The notes under the pieces are model-generated. The model searched no databases and was not told the origin of the DNA. It saw nothing but the letters and a program-made list of their open reading frames with translations. From contig JAVWVS010000001.1 of the NCBI GenBank assembly GCA_036666555.1, positions 1 to 64,000 of the forward strand: a stretch of DNA of 64,000 nt, read 5' to 3'. The translations under genes were made by a program, and so were the position numbers. This document shows, one piece after another, positions 17,857 through 27,593 of this stretch. This DNA is from UMGS1251 sp036666555 (GTDB lineage: Bacteria; Bacillota; Clostridia; Lachnospirales; Lachnospiraceae). Positions within the stretch are counted from its first letter, which is position 1; each line of letters starts with the position of its first letter.

Positions 17857-18608
17857 AATGGATATCATCACTGATCATTGCATGTTCCATGTATTCCAAG
17901 ATTCCCATGCCCAAGGTAGAATGGAATGAAAAGAACATGAAATACGCACTCTGTTTCTTTCCACTGATTGGCGGAGTGATTGGAGCACTTTTGTGGGGTG
18001 TGGGAACACTGCTTTATGGAAAAGTCTCTCCCTTGTTCTTTGCAGTTTGCATGACATTGATTCCACTGGCGGTAACGGGAGGCATCCACATGGATGGTTT
18101 TTTGGATACGGTGGATGCCATGGCTTCTTATGGAGAACGAGAAAAAAAATTAGAAATCTTAAAAGACCCTCACGCAGGAGCCTTTGCCATTATTGGGGCA
18201 GGATGCTATTTCTTATGGAGTGTGGGAATATGGAGCGAGGGAACGGCTGATTTATTACCTGTGATTGCCTGTAGCTTTGTATTGTCCAGAGCTTTGAGTG
18301 GCTACGCAGTGGCGGCATTTGTACCGGCAAAACAAAGTGGACTGGTTTATCTTTTTCATAGTCAGGCACAGAAAACAGTGGTGAAAATCACCATGGCAGG
18401 TTATGTGGTCGCAGCGGTGACCGGCATGGTTCTATGGAAACCGGTATGGGCAGTGGCAGCAGTGAGTGGAGCGGTGATTTCCTTTCTGTGGCACCGATAC
18501 ATTTGCAATCACGTATTTGGTGGGATTACGGGAGATCTGGCGGGATATTTTTTGCAAATCAGCGAACTGGTAATGACCACAGCAGTGATTGTGGTCTCTC
18601 GGTTATAA
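17853..18608 (+). CDS. cobS: Adenosylcobinamide-GDP ribazoletransferase (cobalamin synthase)
   Basis: 251 residues, integral membrane protein with about six or seven hydrophobic segments. The conserved acidic region GGIHMDGFLDTVDAMASYG followed by LKDPHAGAFAI is the CobS signature that binds Mg2+ and activated cobinamide. It joins adenosylcobinamide-GDP to alpha-ribazole (phosphate) at the cytoplasmic membrane. The start overlaps the cobT stop (ATGA). Confidence 0.94.
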   Translation: MKWISSLIIACSMYSKIPMPKVEWNEKNMKYALCFFPLIGGVIGALLWGVGTLLYGKVSPLFFAVCMTLIPLAVTGGIHMDGFLDTVDAMASYGEREKKLEILKDPHAGAFAIIGAGCYFLWSVGIWSEGTADLLPVIACSFVLSRALSGYAVAAFVPAKQSGLVYLFHSQAQKTVVKITMAGYVVAAVTGMVLWKPVWAVAAVSGAVISFLWHRYICNHVFGGITGDLAGYFLQISELVMTTAVIVVSRL

Positions 18609-18623
18609 GAAAGGGAACAGGCT

Positions 18624-19205
18624 ATGGAATTGGTATGGATTCGCCATTTTAAGACCAAAGGAAACAAGGAACAGCGCTACATTGGAGTGACCGATGAATC
18701 CTTAGAACCACCCGAAAATGAAATGAAACAGCGCCATTATCCTGCTGTGGAAGAGGTGATTGCAAGTCCCATGAAACGTTGTGTAGAAACGGCTTACCGG
18801 ATTTATCAAAGAGAACCTCTTTGGAATGAAAAATTGCGGGAATGTGATTTTGGACGGTTTGAAAATCATAATTATGAAGAATTGAAACAGGACAAAGATT
18901 ACCAAGCGTGGCTGGCATCATCCGGAAAAATTGAGTTCCCACAAGGAGAAAGTCGACAAGCATTTCAAAAGCGTAGCGTGGAAGGGGTCATAGAAGTGAT
19001 TGACCTTCTGCTGGAAAAAGGAATTCAAAAGGCCGCATTGGTGGTTCATGGGGGGACGATTATGGCCGCCATGGAAGTACTTGGAATTCCGAAAAAAGAA
19101 TTCTATGACCGGCAGGTGGACAATGGGGGCGGTTATATTACCACCATCGACGAAAAAGAATGGAAGAAAGGGAACCGGCAGGTGAAAGAGGTGAAAAAAC
19201 TATGA
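18624..19205 (+). CDS. cobC: Alpha-ribazole phosphatase-like histidine phosphatase
   Basis: 193 residues of the histidine phosphatase superfamily. The phospho-accepting His is in WIRHFKTKGN (residues 5-14); most relatives have RHG or RHA, so the Phe is unusual. The second catalytic His lies in LVVHGGTIMA, with an Arg in SPMKRCVETA. The position directly after cobS supports removal of the phosphate from alpha-ribazole phosphate or adenosylcobalamin phosphate. It overlaps cbiB by 4 bases. Confidence 0.88.
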   Translation: MELVWIRHFKTKGNKEQRYIGVTDESLEPPENEMKQRHYPAVEEVIASPMKRCVETAYRIYQREPLWNEKLRECDFGRFENHNYEELKQDKDYQAWLASSGKIEFPQGESRQAFQKRSVEGVIEVIDLLLEKGIQKAALVVHGGTIMAAMEVLGIPKKEFYDRQVDNGGGYITTIDEKEWKKGNRQVKEVKKL

Positions 19206-20164
19206 TGACATTGGCAGCTTGCGTAACAGGATTTTGTCTGGATTTACTGTTTGGTGATCCAGTGTGGCGCTATCATCCGGTTCGCTTAATGGGGGCGCTG
19301 ATTGTTAAATTAGAAGCCTTGTTGCGAAAGTTTTTGGGCACGACCAAGGAACGCCTAATTTTTGCAGGTGGAATTTTATGCGTTCTGGTATGTGGCATTT
19401 CTACCCTCATTCCCATTCTACTGTTATATGGGGCAGGGCTGCTGCATCCTCTTGTACGTTATGGAATGGAAAGTGGTATGTGTTATTTGCTATTAGCTAC
19501 CAAATCCCTTTACAAGGAAAGCCAAAAAGTATACGTGCAATTGCAAAAGCCAGATGTTTGTGGTGCCAGACAAGCAGTTTCCATGATTGTAGGAAGGGAT
19601 ACCGAAGGACTGACCCCGGAGGGGATTACCAAGGCTACGGTAGAAACGGTGGCAGAGAACACTTCTGACGGCGTGGTTGCTCCCTTGCTTTACATGTTGC
19701 TTGGAGGAGCACCTTTGGGCTTTTTCTATAAAGCAATCAACACCATGGACTCCATGATAGGCTATCGCAATGAGTCTTATCTATATCTAGGCAGGATTGC
19801 GGCCCGACTGGATGATATTGCCAATTATATTCCTGCAAGAATTTCTGCATTGTTAATGATTCTCAGTGCTTTTTTATTGAGGATGGACGGGAAAAATGCT
19901 TGGAGAATGTTTCGTCGGGATCGGTTCAAACACGCCAGTCCCAATTCGGCACAGACAGAAGCAGTTTGTGCGGGAGCACTGCAAATACAACTGGCAGGAA
20001 ATGCTTGCTATTTTGGGGAAGTACATGAAAAAGAATACATTGGAGATTCACTGCGTCCTGTTGTCAATGAAGACATTAAAAAGGCAGGGTGGCTGTTGTA
20101 TCTAACGGCCGGGTTAACATTATTGATATTTGGTGGAATACGATATTTGGTATTCTGGTTGTGA
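19202..20164 (+). CDS. cbiB: Adenosylcobinamide-phosphate synthase
   Basis: 320 residues from ATG 19202, with AGGTG about 8 bases upstream and an ATGA overlap with cobC; the frame is open further upstream only within cobC. Membrane protein with the CbiB signatures LLFGDP and HPVRLMG at the N-terminus, VAENTSDGVVAPL in the middle and a RDRFKHASPNSAQTEA segment. It attaches aminopropanol phosphate, delivered by the CobD product, to cobyric acid. Confidence 0.94.
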   Translation: MMTLAACVTGFCLDLLFGDPVWRYHPVRLMGALIVKLEALLRKFLGTTKERLIFAGGILCVLVCGISTLIPILLLYGAGLLHPLVRYGMESGMCYLLLATKSLYKESQKVYVQLQKPDVCGARQAVSMIVGRDTEGLTPEGITKATVETVAENTSDGVVAPLLYMLLGGAPLGFFYKAINTMDSMIGYRNESYLYLGRIAARLDDIANYIPARISALLMILSAFLLRMDGKNAWRMFRRDRFKHASPNSAQTEAVCAGALQIQLAGNACYFGEVHEKEYIGDSLRPVVNEDIKKAGWLLYLTAGLTLLIFGGIRYLVFWL

Positions 20165-20196
20165 TCATTCAGAAATAAAAGAAGGGAAATAGGGCA

Positions 20197-21264
20197 ATGG
20201 ACAATATACATGGTGGGGATATTTATACGTATCAGGGAATGTTGGATTTTTCTGCCAATATCAGTCCCCTTGGACCGGATCCACGGGTTATCGAAGCAAT
20301 GAAAGAGAGTTTAGCAAAGATAGGAACTTATCCGGATGTCAATTGCACAAAATTGCGGGAGGCAATTGGAAAGCGGGAGCAGGTGGCACCGGAACACATC
20401 CTTTGTGGAAATGGTGCAGCAGATCTGATTTTTTCTATTGCATTGGCACTCAAACCTAAGAAAGCCCTTTTGTTAGCCCCCTCCTTTGCAGAATACGCAC
20501 AAGCGTTACAGACTGTGGATTGCGAGATTACATATCACCATCTCAAAGAGGAACAAGGATTTCGTTTGACTCGGGATTTATTTTCTCATCTAAAGAAGGA
20601 ATTGGATATTATCTTTATCTGTTCCCCCAACAATCCTACCGGCAGTCTGGTAGAACAGAAATTGTTGGAAGAACTGTTGGAATATTGCGAAAAACAGAAG
20701 GTGATATTGGTAGTAGATGAATGTTTTCTTGATTTTTTAGAACAGCCTGAAAAAAGCACCATGAAGTCATTTTTGCAGAGTAAAGTACTGCTGATTCTGA
20801 AAGCATTTACAAAAATGTATGCTTTGCCAGGGGTGAGGCTGGGGTATGCCATGGCCGGAGATTCCACTATTTTAAAACGCATAGAAGCGGTGCGGCAACC
20901 GTGGAGTGTATCAGTGGTGGCTCAGGCCGGAGGAATCAAGGCTTTGGAAGATGAGAACTGGCCCAAACAGGTACGTACTTATATTCAAGAAGAAAGAAAG
21001 TATTTGTGTCAACAGTTTCAAATACTGGGGGTGACCTATTATGAACCGGCGGCCAATTACATTTTTTTGAAAAGTGAACAAGACCTTTTTACATGCTTAA
21101 AAGAAAAGCAGATTTTAATTCGAGATTGTGGGAATTACGAAGGACTGGAGAAGGGATATTACCGCATTGCGGTGAGAACCCATGAAGAAAATCAGCGACT
21201 GATCCAAGGGCTGGGTGAAATCTATCAGAGAGGAGTAACCAACAGATGGCAAAAGCAATTATGA
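20197..21264 (+). CDS. cobD: L-threonine-O-3-phosphate decarboxylase
   Basis: 355 residues, PLP-dependent aminotransferase fold I, close to HisC. The N-terminus [22 protein letters not shown] is typical of CobD; SPNNPTGS contacts the cofactor and Lys206 in [11 protein letters not shown] is the predicted Schiff-base lysine. It makes (R)-1-amino-2-propanol phosphate for CbiB, its upstream neighbour. HisC activity is unlikely given the context. The last 19 bases overlap cbiP. Confidence 0.92.
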   Translation: MDNIHGGDIYTYQGMLDFSANISPLGPDPRVIEAMKESLAKIGTYPDVNCTKLREAIGKREQVAPEHILCGNGAADLIFSIALALKPKKALLLAPSFAEYAQALQTVDCEITYHHLKEEQGFRLTRDLFSHLKKELDIIFICSPNNPTGSLVEQKLLEELLEYCEKQKVILVVDECFLDFLEQPEKSTMKSFLQSKVLLILKAFTKMYALPGVRLGYAMAGDSTILKRIEAVRQPWSVSVVAQAGGIKALEDENWPKQVRTYIQEERKYLCQQFQILGVTYYEPAANYIFLKSEQDLFTCLKEKQILIRDCGNYEGLEKGYYRIAVRTHEENQRLIQGLGEIYQRGVTNRWQKQL

Positions 21265-22751
21265 TTCAAGGTACCATGTCGAATGCGGGCAAAAGCATTT
21301 TAGCAGGAGGTCTTTGCAGGATTTTTCAACAAGATGGATATCGAGTGGCACCTTTTAAATCTCAAAATATGGCACTGAATTCCTTTATTACGGACGAAGG
21401 ACTGGAGATGGGTCGGGCACAGGTGATGCAGGCAGAAGCAGCAGGTGTGAAACCTTCCGTGGGGATGAATCCCATTTTACTAAAGCCAACCGGGGACAGT
21501 AGTTCCCAGGTGATTGTCAATGGAAAAGTAGAAGGGGTCATGACGGCGGCACAATATTATGAAAAGAAAAAGGAACTGTTTCCGGTGGTGAAACAAGCAT
21601 ATGAACGTCTGGCGAAGGAATATGATATCATTGTACTGGAAGGTGCCGGAAGTCCGGCGGAAATCAATCTGAAGCAAGAGGATATTGTGAATATGGGAAT
21701 GGCAAAAATCGCCCACGCACCGGTGTTGCTGGTAGGTGACATTGACCGTGGCGGTGTGTTCGCCCAGATTGTAGGAACGCTGACGCTGTTAGAAGAGGAC
21801 GAAAGAGAATTGGTGAAGGGTACGATTATCAATAAGTTTCGTGGAGACCGGAAGATACTGGAGCCGGGGCTTCGGATGCTGGAAGACCGGACGCAGGTTC
21901 CGGTGCAAGGCGTGGTTCCCTACTTTCATCTGGATATTGATGAGGAAGATAGTTTGACAGAGCGGTTTACTAAAAAAGAAAGGGTGGGACTGATCGACAT
22001 TGCAGTGATTCGCTTCCCCCGCATTTCTAATTTTACGGATTTGAATTCCTTAGAATACATAGAAGAGGTGACGGTTCGGTATGTAGCTACACCGGGAGAA
22101 CTTGGAAATCCGGATATGATCATCCTTCCGGGAACGAAAAATACCATGGGAGATCTTCTTTGGATGCGTCAAAATGGATTGGAAGCCAGTATCTTAAAAT
22201 ATGCCTGTCAGAAACCGGTATTCGGAATTTGTGGAGGATATCAGATGCTGGGAAGAGCAATTGCAGACCCAGAAGGTGTGGAGGGGAAAGGAACCATTTC
22301 CGGTATGGGATTACTTCCCATTACCACCACCTTTGCTTCCGGAAAAACCCGTACCAGAGTGAGCGGGAAAGTGGCTTGCATAGAAGGAATCTTTCGAGAA
22401 TTGCAAGGAAAGCAAGTAGAAGGATACGAGATTCATATGGGCGTGTCTACTTTTTTGGAAGAACAACAAGGGCTACTACAGCTGACAGAGGAAGGGAAGC
22501 ACTGCACAAAGGCAGATGGTGCTTCCAAAGGCAATGTGTATGGTTGCTATGTCCATGGTATTTTTGATGAAAGTCAGGTGGCAACCACAGTGGTAGAAGC
22601 GTTGCTACGGGAAAAAGGACTGGATCAAGTTGCGGTCAAGGCAGTCTCTATGGCAGAATATAAGGAAACCCAATACAATGCATTAGCGGATATTATGCGA
22701 AAGAATCTAGATATAAAGGCAATCTATGACATATTGGAAAAAGGAGTCTAA
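21246..22751 (+). CDS. cbiP: Cobyric acid synthase
   Basis: 501 residues. The N-terminal domain begins [13 protein letters not shown] with the P-loop, then the [10 protein letters not shown] motif. The C-terminal amidotransferase domain has Cys329 in [10 protein letters not shown] and a VHGIFD histidine. It amidates the b, d, e and g side chains of adenosylcobyrinate diamide. GGAG about 11 bases ahead of ATG 21246 lies inside cobD. Confidence 0.95.
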   Translation: MAKAIMIQGTMSNAGKSILAGGLCRIFQQDGYRVAPFKSQNMALNSFITDEGLEMGRAQVMQAEAAGVKPSVGMNPILLKPTGDSSSQVIVNGKVEGVMTAAQYYEKKKELFPVVKQAYERLAKEYDIIVLEGAGSPAEINLKQEDIVNMGMAKIAHAPVLLVGDIDRGGVFAQIVGTLTLLEEDERELVKGTIINKFRGDRKILEPGLRMLEDRTQVPVQGVVPYFHLDIDEEDSLTERFTKKERVGLIDIAVIRFPRISNFTDLNSLEYIEEVTVRYVATPGELGNPDMIILPGTKNTMGDLLWMRQNGLEASILKYACQKPVFGICGGYQMLGRAIADPEGVEGKGTISGMGLLPITTTFASGKTRTRVSGKVACIEGIFRELQGKQVEGYEIHMGVSTFLEEQQGLLQLTEEGKHCTKADGASKGNVYGCYVHGIFDESQVATTVVEALLREKGLDQVAVKAVSMAEYKETQYNALADIMRKNLDIKAIYDILEKGV

Positions 22752-22753
22752 AA

Positions 22754-23428
22754 ATGGAACAGACACAACCATGGGAACAACTGCTGCCGGGGGAAATTGA
22801 AGGGCGCAGTTTTGAAATCATTACAAAAGAACTAGGGGAGAGAACCTTTCCTTTGGAGGAAGCAGATATTATTAAACGAGTGATTCATACGTCTGCAGAT
22901 TTTGAATATGCAGACACCTTGACCTTTTCTCCGGGAGCGGTAGAAGTGGCATTGCAGGCACTGAAAAACGGGGCGGATATTGTAACGGATACCCAGATGG
23001 TAAAAGCAGGCATCCATAAAGCATCGCTTCAAAAAACCGGTGGAACCGTCCATTGTTTTATTGCTGACGAAGATGTGGCAAGAGAAGCAAAACAGCGTCA
23101 GACGACCCGTTCTGCCATTTCTATGGAAAAAGCGGCCACACTTCCCAAAGATCTGATTATTGCAGTGGGCAATGCGCCTACCGCACTTCTGCGGTTGGCA
23201 GAGTTAATCGAGGAAGGGACCATTGCACCGAAGCTAATCATAGGGGTGCCGGTGGGATTTGTAAATGTTGTGTTGTCCAAGGAACGCATTATGCAGACTC
23301 ATATCCCATATATTGTAGCAAAAGGTCGAAAGGGTGGCAGTAACATTGCGGCGGCAATCTGCAATGGATTATTATATAAGATAGACAAAAACCGAGAAGG
23401 AATAGAAGGGCTGGCGGATGGAAAATAG
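22754..23428 (+). CDS. cbiC: Cobalt-precorrin-8 methylmutase
   Basis: 224 residues. CbiC/CobH family: RVIHTSADFEYADTL contains the conserved His for methyl migration from C-11 to C-12, followed by a TDTQMVKAGI segment and GNAPTALLRL. It forms cobyrinate. The start is 2 bases after the cbiP stop, and the end overlaps hemC by 11 bases. Confidence 0.95.
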   Translation: MEQTQPWEQLLPGEIEGRSFEIITKELGERTFPLEEADIIKRVIHTSADFEYADTLTFSPGAVEVALQALKNGADIVTDTQMVKAGIHKASLQKTGGTVHCFIADEDVAREAKQRQTTRSAISMEKAATLPKDLIIAVGNAPTALLRLAELIEEGTIAPKLIIGVPVGFVNVVLSKERIMQTHIPYIVAKGRKGGSNIAAAICNGLLYKIDKNREGIEGLADGK

Positions 23429-24299
23429 AATTCGAATTGGAAGCCGTGAGAGTCGTCTGGCTGTGATTCAAGCGGAGATTGTAAAGCGGAAAATACAAGA
23501 AAACTATCCGGAAATGAAGGTGGATATTATCACAATGAAGACCACCGGAGACCGGATTCTGGACCGAAATCTGGATGAAATCGGTGGAAAAGGTTTGTTT
23601 GTCAAAGAACTGGACAAAGCTCTTTTGGAGAATCAGATTGATTTGTCCGTGCACAGCCTCAAGGATATGCCCATGGAAACGTCCGAGGAACTTCCCATTC
23701 TTGCGTACAGTAAACGAGAAGATCCAAGAGATGTACTAATATACAAGTCTGGGCGGGAAACGATTCCCACCGGTGGGGTGATAGGGTCTTCCAGTAAACG
23801 AAGAACCCTTCAGCTGGGAAAACTCTATCCACAGTGTTCCTATCAAAGCATTCGGGGAAATGTACAGACCCGTCTTGCAAAATTGGAACAAGACTCCTAT
23901 GACGCAATTGTATTGGCCTATGCAGGCATCCAAAGATTGGGTCTGCAAGGTCGTATCGGGCGCATCTTCCATACAACAGAAATGGTTCCGGCAGCCGGAC
24001 AGGGCATTCTTGCAGTACAAGGAAGAAGAGGAGAAGGTGCAGCGTATCTATCGGCCATTATGGATTTGGAGAGCCAATGGGCAGCCTTGGCAGAGCGGAG
24101 TTTTGTCAGAACCTTAGAGGGAGGTTGTAGTTCCCCTATTGGAGCTTATGCACAGATTGCCGGGACACAAATCCGTCTTCGGGGATTGTATTATGATGAA
24201 AAAACCAAAACTTATGAAGTAGATGAAATCGTGGGGCAGGTGAATCAAGGGGAAGCCTTGGGCGAGCAGTTAGCCTTACAATTAAAGAATCGATTTTGA
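23418..24299 (+). CDS. hemC: Hydroxymethylbilane synthase (porphobilinogen deaminase)
   Basis: 293 residues. RIGSRESRLAVIQAE at the N-terminus, SVHSLKDMP in the middle, and Cys237 in LEGGCSSPIGAYA, the residue that carries the dipyrromethane cofactor. It polymerises four porphobilinogens to hydroxymethylbilane. Its place between cbiC and cobA-hemD means tetrapyrrole supply is regulated with the corrin genes; hemA, hemL and hemB are absent here. Confidence 0.95.
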   Translation: MENRIRIGSRESRLAVIQAEIVKRKIQENYPEMKVDIITMKTTGDRILDRNLDEIGGKGLFVKELDKALLENQIDLSVHSLKDMPMETSEELPILAYSKREDPRDVLIYKSGRETIPTGGVIGSSSKRRTLQLGKLYPQCSYQSIRGNVQTRLAKLEQDSYDAIVLAYAGIQRLGLQGRIGRIFHTTEMVPAAGQGILAVQGRRGEGAAYLSAIMDLESQWAALAERSFVRTLEGGCSSPIGAYAQIAGTQIRLRGLYYDEKTKTYEVDEIVGQVNQGEALGEQLALQLKNRF

Positions 24300-24313
24300 A
24301 AGGGGAACCAAAG

Positions 24314-25843
24314 ATGGAAGAGATAGGAAAAGTATGGATCGCTGGAGCAGGTCCCGGAGATATGCAGTTGCTAACATTGAAAACCAGGGAACTCATGACC
24401 CATGCCCAAGTAGTGGTGTATGATGCCTTGGTCAGTGTGGAAATTCTCAGCCTGATTCCGGAAGAGACTCTGAAAATCAATGTGGGAAAACGATCCGGTC
24501 ATCATCCGGTGCCTCAAGAAGAAATCAATCAAATCTTATTGCAACAGGCTAAAAAAGGAAAGCAGGTACTGCGCCTAAAAGGTGGCGATCCCTTTATTTT
24601 TGGACGGGGAGGAGAAGAACTGGAACTTCTGCTTCAGGAACAAATCCCATTTGAAATTGTGCCGGGAGTCCCTTCTGTATCAGCAGTCCCGGCTTATGCC
24701 GGAATTCCCATTACCCATCGGGATTATACTTCTTCTTTTCATGTGATTACCGGACATCCCAAAAAGGATGGAAGTCTCCATTTGGATTATGAATCGTTGG
24801 TTAAATTCAATGGGACTTTGATATTTTTAATGGGAATCTCTTCCATGGACTGCATTTGCAAAGGATTGATGGAGGCGGGAATGGATGGAGACATGCCGGC
24901 AGCCGTGTTGGAAAAAGGAACTACGGCAAGACAACGAAAGGTGATTTCTTCCGTGTCACAGTTAGTTTGTGATTCCAAGAAAGCGCAAATTCAAACTCCG
25001 GCTATGATTGTGGTGGGAAAGGTGTGTAGCCTTTCCAAACAGTTTGCCTGGGCAGAAGACAGACCATTGGGTGGCAGACAGATTCTACTTACCAGACCCA
25101 AAGAAAGAAGTGCGGAACTGGCAAATAAGCTGAGAAAATTAGGAGCACAAGTCATCGAACTTCCATCGATTGCAACCAAACTCACTGTATCCGGGGAAAC
25201 GCTTCAAAATGCATTGGAAAGAATTAGCTCAAAACAGGAGGAATGGCTGGTATTTACAAGCCCTACCGGAGTGGAACTTTTCTTTGAACAGCTGGAAATG
25301 ATGCAGTATGATATCCGGCGAATCTTCCGAAAGCAACCGGAGATGAAAATTGCAGTGATTGGATCGGCCACGAAAAAAGCACTGAAAAGCAGAGGATTGT
25401 GGGCAGATCTCATGCCAAAGACCTATTGCGGGTCGGAACTGGGAGCCTTGTTGGCGAAGACGGCCAAACCGAAGAGCAAAATCACCATCCTCAGGGCAGA
25501 AACCGGGTCCCCTCTATTGGTGGAGAAATTAGAAGAAAAAAATCTGCAGGTGTTTGACATTGCACTGTATCAAACCATTTGCCATGCGGATGAAACATTG
25601 AAAGAAAAAATAACAGAACTATTTTGCAATCAAGAGATAGATGGGGCAACCTTCACCAGTGCTTCTACCGTACGCGGGTTTGCAGCCACCTTTGAACAAC
25701 TGGATTATACTATGGTGAAGGCAATCTGTATTGGAGAGCAGACCAAGGCAGAAGCAGACCGTTATGGAATGCAAACCGTTGTTTCAAAAGAAGCGACCAT
25801 GGACAGCATGATAGAATGTATGAGGACGTTATGGCAGAGGTGA
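24314..25843 (+). CDS. cobA-hemD: Uroporphyrinogen-III C-methyltransferase / uroporphyrinogen-III synthase fusion
   Basis: 509 residues from ATG 24314 with AAAGGGGA well spaced; a TTG at 24296 in frame is less likely. Residues 1 to about 240 are CobA/SumT (VWIAGAGPGDMQLLTLK, RLKGGDPFIFGRGGEE, IVPGVPSV). Residues from about 250 (ILLTRPKERSAELA) are HemD, with a FTSPTGVELFF segment and a final TSASTVRGF. It closes the ring to uroporphyrinogen III and methylates it to precorrin-2. The dehydrogenase giving sirohydrochlorin (CysG-N/Met8 type) is not attached and not in this window. Confidence 0.94.
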   Translation: MEEIGKVWIAGAGPGDMQLLTLKTRELMTHAQVVVYDALVSVEILSLIPEETLKINVGKRSGHHPVPQEEINQILLQQAKKGKQVLRLKGGDPFIFGRGGEELELLLQEQIPFEIVPGVPSVSAVPAYAGIPITHRDYTSSFHVITGHPKKDGSLHLDYESLVKFNGTLIFLMGISSMDCICKGLMEAGMDGDMPAAVLEKGTTARQRKVISSVSQLVCDSKKAQIQTPAMIVVGKVCSLSKQFAWAEDRPLGGRQILLTRPKERSAELANKLRKLGAQVIELPSIATKLTVSGETLQNALERISSKQEEWLVFTSPTGVELFFEQLEMMQYDIRRIFRKQPEMKIAVIGSATKKALKSRGLWADLMPKTYCGSELGALLAKTAKPKSKITILRAETGSPLLVEKLEEKNLQVFDIALYQTICHADETLKEKITELFCNQEIDGATFTSASTVRGFAATFEQLDYTMVKAICIGEQTKAEADRYGMQTVVSKEATMDSMIECMRTLWQR

Positions 25844-26769
25844 AATATATTTTAAAAAGGTGTATCATAGGAATTGTGACTATGCTGGTATTGATTACCA
25901 TCACCTTTTTTTTGACCCGTTTGATGCCCGGAAGTCCCTTTCAAACAGGGGGCACATCGCAGCAGGTAGTGGCATCTGTGGAAGCGGAGTATGGACTGGA
26001 CCAGCCGGTAGCAATTCAGTTTGTCACTTATGTTTCCAAACTTTTCCGAGGAGATTTTGGCATTTCTTTTCAAAAGCCGGGAGTGACGGTGAGAGAGGTG
26101 ATTGGACGGGCACTTCCAGTGACCTTTTCCATTGGAATTCCTGCTTTTTTGGTTGCAGCAGTATTGGGCACCTTCTTAGGAGTGTGCCAGGCCACAACGA
26201 ATCATCCTTTGGTAAAACGATTCCTTTTATTTGGGTTTGCTACCTGCTCCGGCATTCCTAATTTTGTGACGGCATTATTGTTGTCCATGATCTTTGGGGT
26301 TGTCCTTGGATGGCTTCCCATTGTAGGGCTTACCGGAATTGCACATTACATTCTTCCGGTACTGTCCCTTTCCATTTATCCCACAGCGGTGATTGGGAGA
26401 ATGGTATACGCCTCTTCCATGGAAGTAATGAAGCAAGATTACATGCGCTTGGCCCGTGCAAAAGGGATGAGCAAAGGAACAATTTTGGGGAAGCATTTAT
26501 TGAAAAATGCCATTCTTCCGGCAGTGGCTTACATGGGACCTATGACGGCTTATCTATTGACCGGAAGTTTTGCGGTAGAAAGTATCTTCACCATTCCGGG
26601 TTTAGGAAGAGAGTTTGTCTATTCCATTGGCAACCGGGACTATACATTGATTATGGGATTGACGATCTTTATGGGGATGATGGTCATTGCCATGGGGATA
26701 CTATCGGATATCATCTGTAAATTTTTAAATCCCATGATTCAGGACGGCCGGGGAGGAGGAAACAGATGA
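25831..26769 (+). CDS. Opp/Dpp/Nik-type ABC importer permease (B subunit)
   Basis: 312 residues, start ATG 25831 with TGAGGA 5 bases upstream, overlapping the hemD end. Six hydrophobic helices and the BPD permease EAA loop (YMRLARAKGMSKGTILGKH); N-terminal TRLMPGSPF is typical of DppB/OppB/NikB. Partner of the next three genes. The substrate cannot be read from a permease; the class includes peptides, nickel/cobalt chelates, haem and 5-aminolevulinate. Confidence 0.88.
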   Translation: MAEVKYILKRCIIGIVTMLVLITITFFLTRLMPGSPFQTGGTSQQVVASVEAEYGLDQPVAIQFVTYVSKLFRGDFGISFQKPGVTVREVIGRALPVTFSIGIPAFLVAAVLGTFLGVCQATTNHPLVKRFLLFGFATCSGIPNFVTALLLSMIFGVVLGWLPIVGLTGIAHYILPVLSLSIYPTAVIGRMVYASSMEVMKQDYMRLARAKGMSKGTILGKHLLKNAILPAVAYMGPMTAYLLTGSFAVESIFTIPGLGREFVYSIGNRDYTLIMGLTIFMGMMVIAMGILSDIICKFLNPMIQDGRGGGNR

Positions 26770-27593
26770 AACGTGCATTTTTAAAAAACAAACCGGCGGT
26801 GGCAGGGGTTGTAGTCTTACTTCTGGTGGTACTTTTGTCTATTTTAGTTCCGGTGTGTTCGCCTTATTCTTATGAAGAACAGCACATTGAAAATCAAAAT
26901 GAGAAGGCTTCTTTCCAGCATCCGTTTGGAACGGACAAATTTGGAAGAGATATTTTTGTCAGAGTTTTTTACGGGGCAAGAATCAGTCTGATGGTGGGAT
27001 TTGCAAGTGCATTTCTCAATATGGTCATTGCAGTGCTCTATGGTGGAACGGCTGGGTATCTGGGGGGCAGAATCGATATGGTTTTCATGCAGCTAGCAGA
27101 TATTTTATATGCGGTGCCTTCTCTTTTGTATATGATTCTCATTTTACTGGTACGGGGAGCCAATATGAGCAGCATTATTTTAGGAATCTGCATTGCAGGG
27201 TGGATTGAAACAGCGAGAATTCTAAGAGGGGAAATACGCAGGCTGAAAGAACAAGAATTTTGTCTGGCAGCAAGACTGTGCGGTGCAACAAAGGGTAGAA
27301 TATTCTTTCATCATTTATTGCCCCATCTGTATGGTCAAATGATTGTCAGTATGACATGCCTGATTCCACAGGCCATGTTTATGGAGTCTTTTTTAAGCTT
27401 TTTGGGTGTTGGAATTTCGGCACCGGCAGCCAGTTTAGGAACGCTTTTGCAAGATGCCAGAAGTCAGATCGGAGTAGCACCTATGCAACTGTTATATCCG
27501 ATGATTTGTCTGTGCCTGATCATCATTGCTTTAAATTTTGCAGGAGATGGACTCCTACAGGCATTGAATCCGGAAAGTGAGGACAGCATATGA
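26766..27593 (+). CDS. Opp/Dpp/Nik-type ABC importer permease (C subunit)
   Basis: 275 residues, ATGA overlap with the B subunit. The N-terminal cytoplasmic and first helix region is followed by HPFGTDKFGRDIFVRVFYGAR, trimmed here to its landmark GTDKFGRD, the signature of DppC/OppC/NikC. The EAA loop is CLAARLCGATKGRIFFHH. Overlaps the ATPase gene by 4 bases. Confidence 0.88.
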   Translation: MKRAFLKNKPAVAGVVVLLLVVLLSILVPVCSPYSYEEQHIENQNEKASFQHPFGTDKFGRDIFVRVFYGARISLMVGFASAFLNMVIAVLYGGTAGYLGGRIDMVFMQLADILYAVPSLLYMILILLVRGANMSSIILGICIAGWIETARILRGEIRRLKEQEFCLAARLCGATKGRIFFHHLLPHLYGQMIVSMTCLIPQAMFMESFLSFLGVGISAPAASLGTLLQDARSQIGVAPMQLLYPMICLCLIIIALNFAGDGLLQALNPESEDSI

